Origin: Nostoc sp. JL33
Lineage (GTDB): Bacteria > Cyanobacteriota > Cyanobacteriia > Cyanobacteriales > Nostocaceae
Reading direction: 5' to 3'
DNA: 64,000 nt
Assembly (NCBI RefSeq): GCF_017114985.1
Contig: NZ_JABXKP010000100.1
Span: 24,761-88,760, forward strand
Position 1 is the first letter of the stretch; every line of letters begins with the position of its first letter. This document shows positions 63,684 to 64,000 of the stretch, piece by piece. A model generated the notes under the pieces. It searched no databases. It had not been told where the DNA came from and saw only the letters and a list, made by a program, of their open reading frames with translations. The translations under genes were made by a program, and so were the position numbers.

Positions 63684-64000
63684 TTAATGTAGTTCACTTT
63701 TTAGTGCTGCTTTTTGCTCAGGGACGGAACTAGTTTTTGAATCAAAGGTGATGATACTAATCCTACCGTCAGCCTCCATATATGCAAACTTTACATCAGC
63801 TAAAAATTCCACACCTTGCTGACGTAACTTGCTCATCAACTCATCGTCTGTAATTAACTCTCGTTGCAAATGACGCTGAATCATCCGACCATTTTTTACC
63901 AGTAGCAGTGGTGGCTGATTCAAAAAACGTTGGAACTGGGGTATTTTGTAGCCTAACCAGTTCAGCAAGTAACTCCAAAAAATCACGGTTCCTACCAGGA
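63684..64000 (-). CDS. DUF421/YetF-type membrane protein, start outside window
   Basis: The frame stays open past the right edge (the GTG at 63986 is internal; LVGT precedes it). The visible 105 residues contain the end of a membrane helix (IFWSYLLNWLGYK), then the soluble YetF-like domain: PPLLLVKNGRMIQRHLQREL, DDELMSKLRQQGV and KFAYMEADGRISI. Function unknown. Confidence 0.85.
   Translation of the reverse strand, partial: LVGTVIFWSYLLNWLGYKIPQFQRFLNQPPLLLVKNGRMIQRHLQRELITDDELMSKLRQQGVEFLADVKFAYMEADGRISIITFDSKTSSVPEQKAALKSELH

Overview
The window reads as chromosomal DNA of a filamentous, probably heterocyst-forming cyanobacterium of the Nostocales (Nostoc-like). The reasons are frequent HIP1 octamers (GCGATCGC), heptamer tandem repeats, many small palindromic interspersed repeats typical of Nostoc genomes, and photosynthesis genes: chlD, a high-light-inducible protein, and a ferrochelatase with a C-terminal Hlip helix. 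Most genes are ordinary cyanobacterial housekeeping genes, with accessory, decaying and mobile sequences scattered between them.

Layout. 0-15 kb: the 3' part of a membrane-anchored HEAT/NACHT protein with nearly identical 105-bp repeats, a DUF29 protein, an MBL/beta-CASP protein, a NIF3-like protein, YjbQ, a two-gene membrane unit, a glycosyltransferase, a C-DES-like PLP enzyme, a TM0106-type nuclease and a phytase-like esterase. 15-29 kb: two tandem Ser/Thr kinases sharing an unknown C-terminal domain, tRNA-Asp, gltX, ftsH, a frameshifted PD-(D/E)XK-like gene, pepP and an FG-GAP repeat protein. 29-36 kb: the minus-strand series prfB > DUF3285 > ybeY > dgkA > trpG, followed by an IsrB-type RNA-guided nickase with a foldable candidate omega-RNA, then a Tat-secreted MBL-like protein. 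Upstream of prfB lies a decayed second prfB. 36-46 kb: a Bax-inhibitor protein, a SigF-type sigma factor, chlD, Uma2, a second PD-(D/E)XK-like gene, a long structured RNA in front of a NYN/LOTUS protein, RNase III, a xisH remnant and a histidine kinase. 46-51 kb: an NrtABC-type ABC transporter operon and a UspA gene, each preceded by what I read as a ydaO-type c-di-AMP riboswitch. 51-64 kb: Hlip, a 1039-aa repeat membrane protein, dienelactone hydrolase, an orphan 23-repeat CRISPR array beside two DUF29-like genes, a methyltransferase, hemH, DUF4126, a broken hicB, purB and a DUF421 gene cut by the window end.

The most interesting items are: (1) the IsrB locus, whose upstream 215 nt folds into a multi-helix RNA and whose guide would come from the trpG flank; (2) the tandem prfB paralogue, which keeps the CTTTGAC programmed-frameshift site and the SPF tripeptide but has lost GGQ, carries an in-frame TGA and contains a repeat-derived segment; (3) an unassigned RNA-like element at about 41.85-42.14 kb with a helix of about 35 bp rich in G-U pairs; (4) the paired c-di-AMP riboswitches; and (5) a block of six variant repeats inside the CRISPR array.

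Limits: everything was read by eye from the sequence. Family names rest on remembered motifs, no database search or folding program was run, and RNA pairings were checked by hand only.
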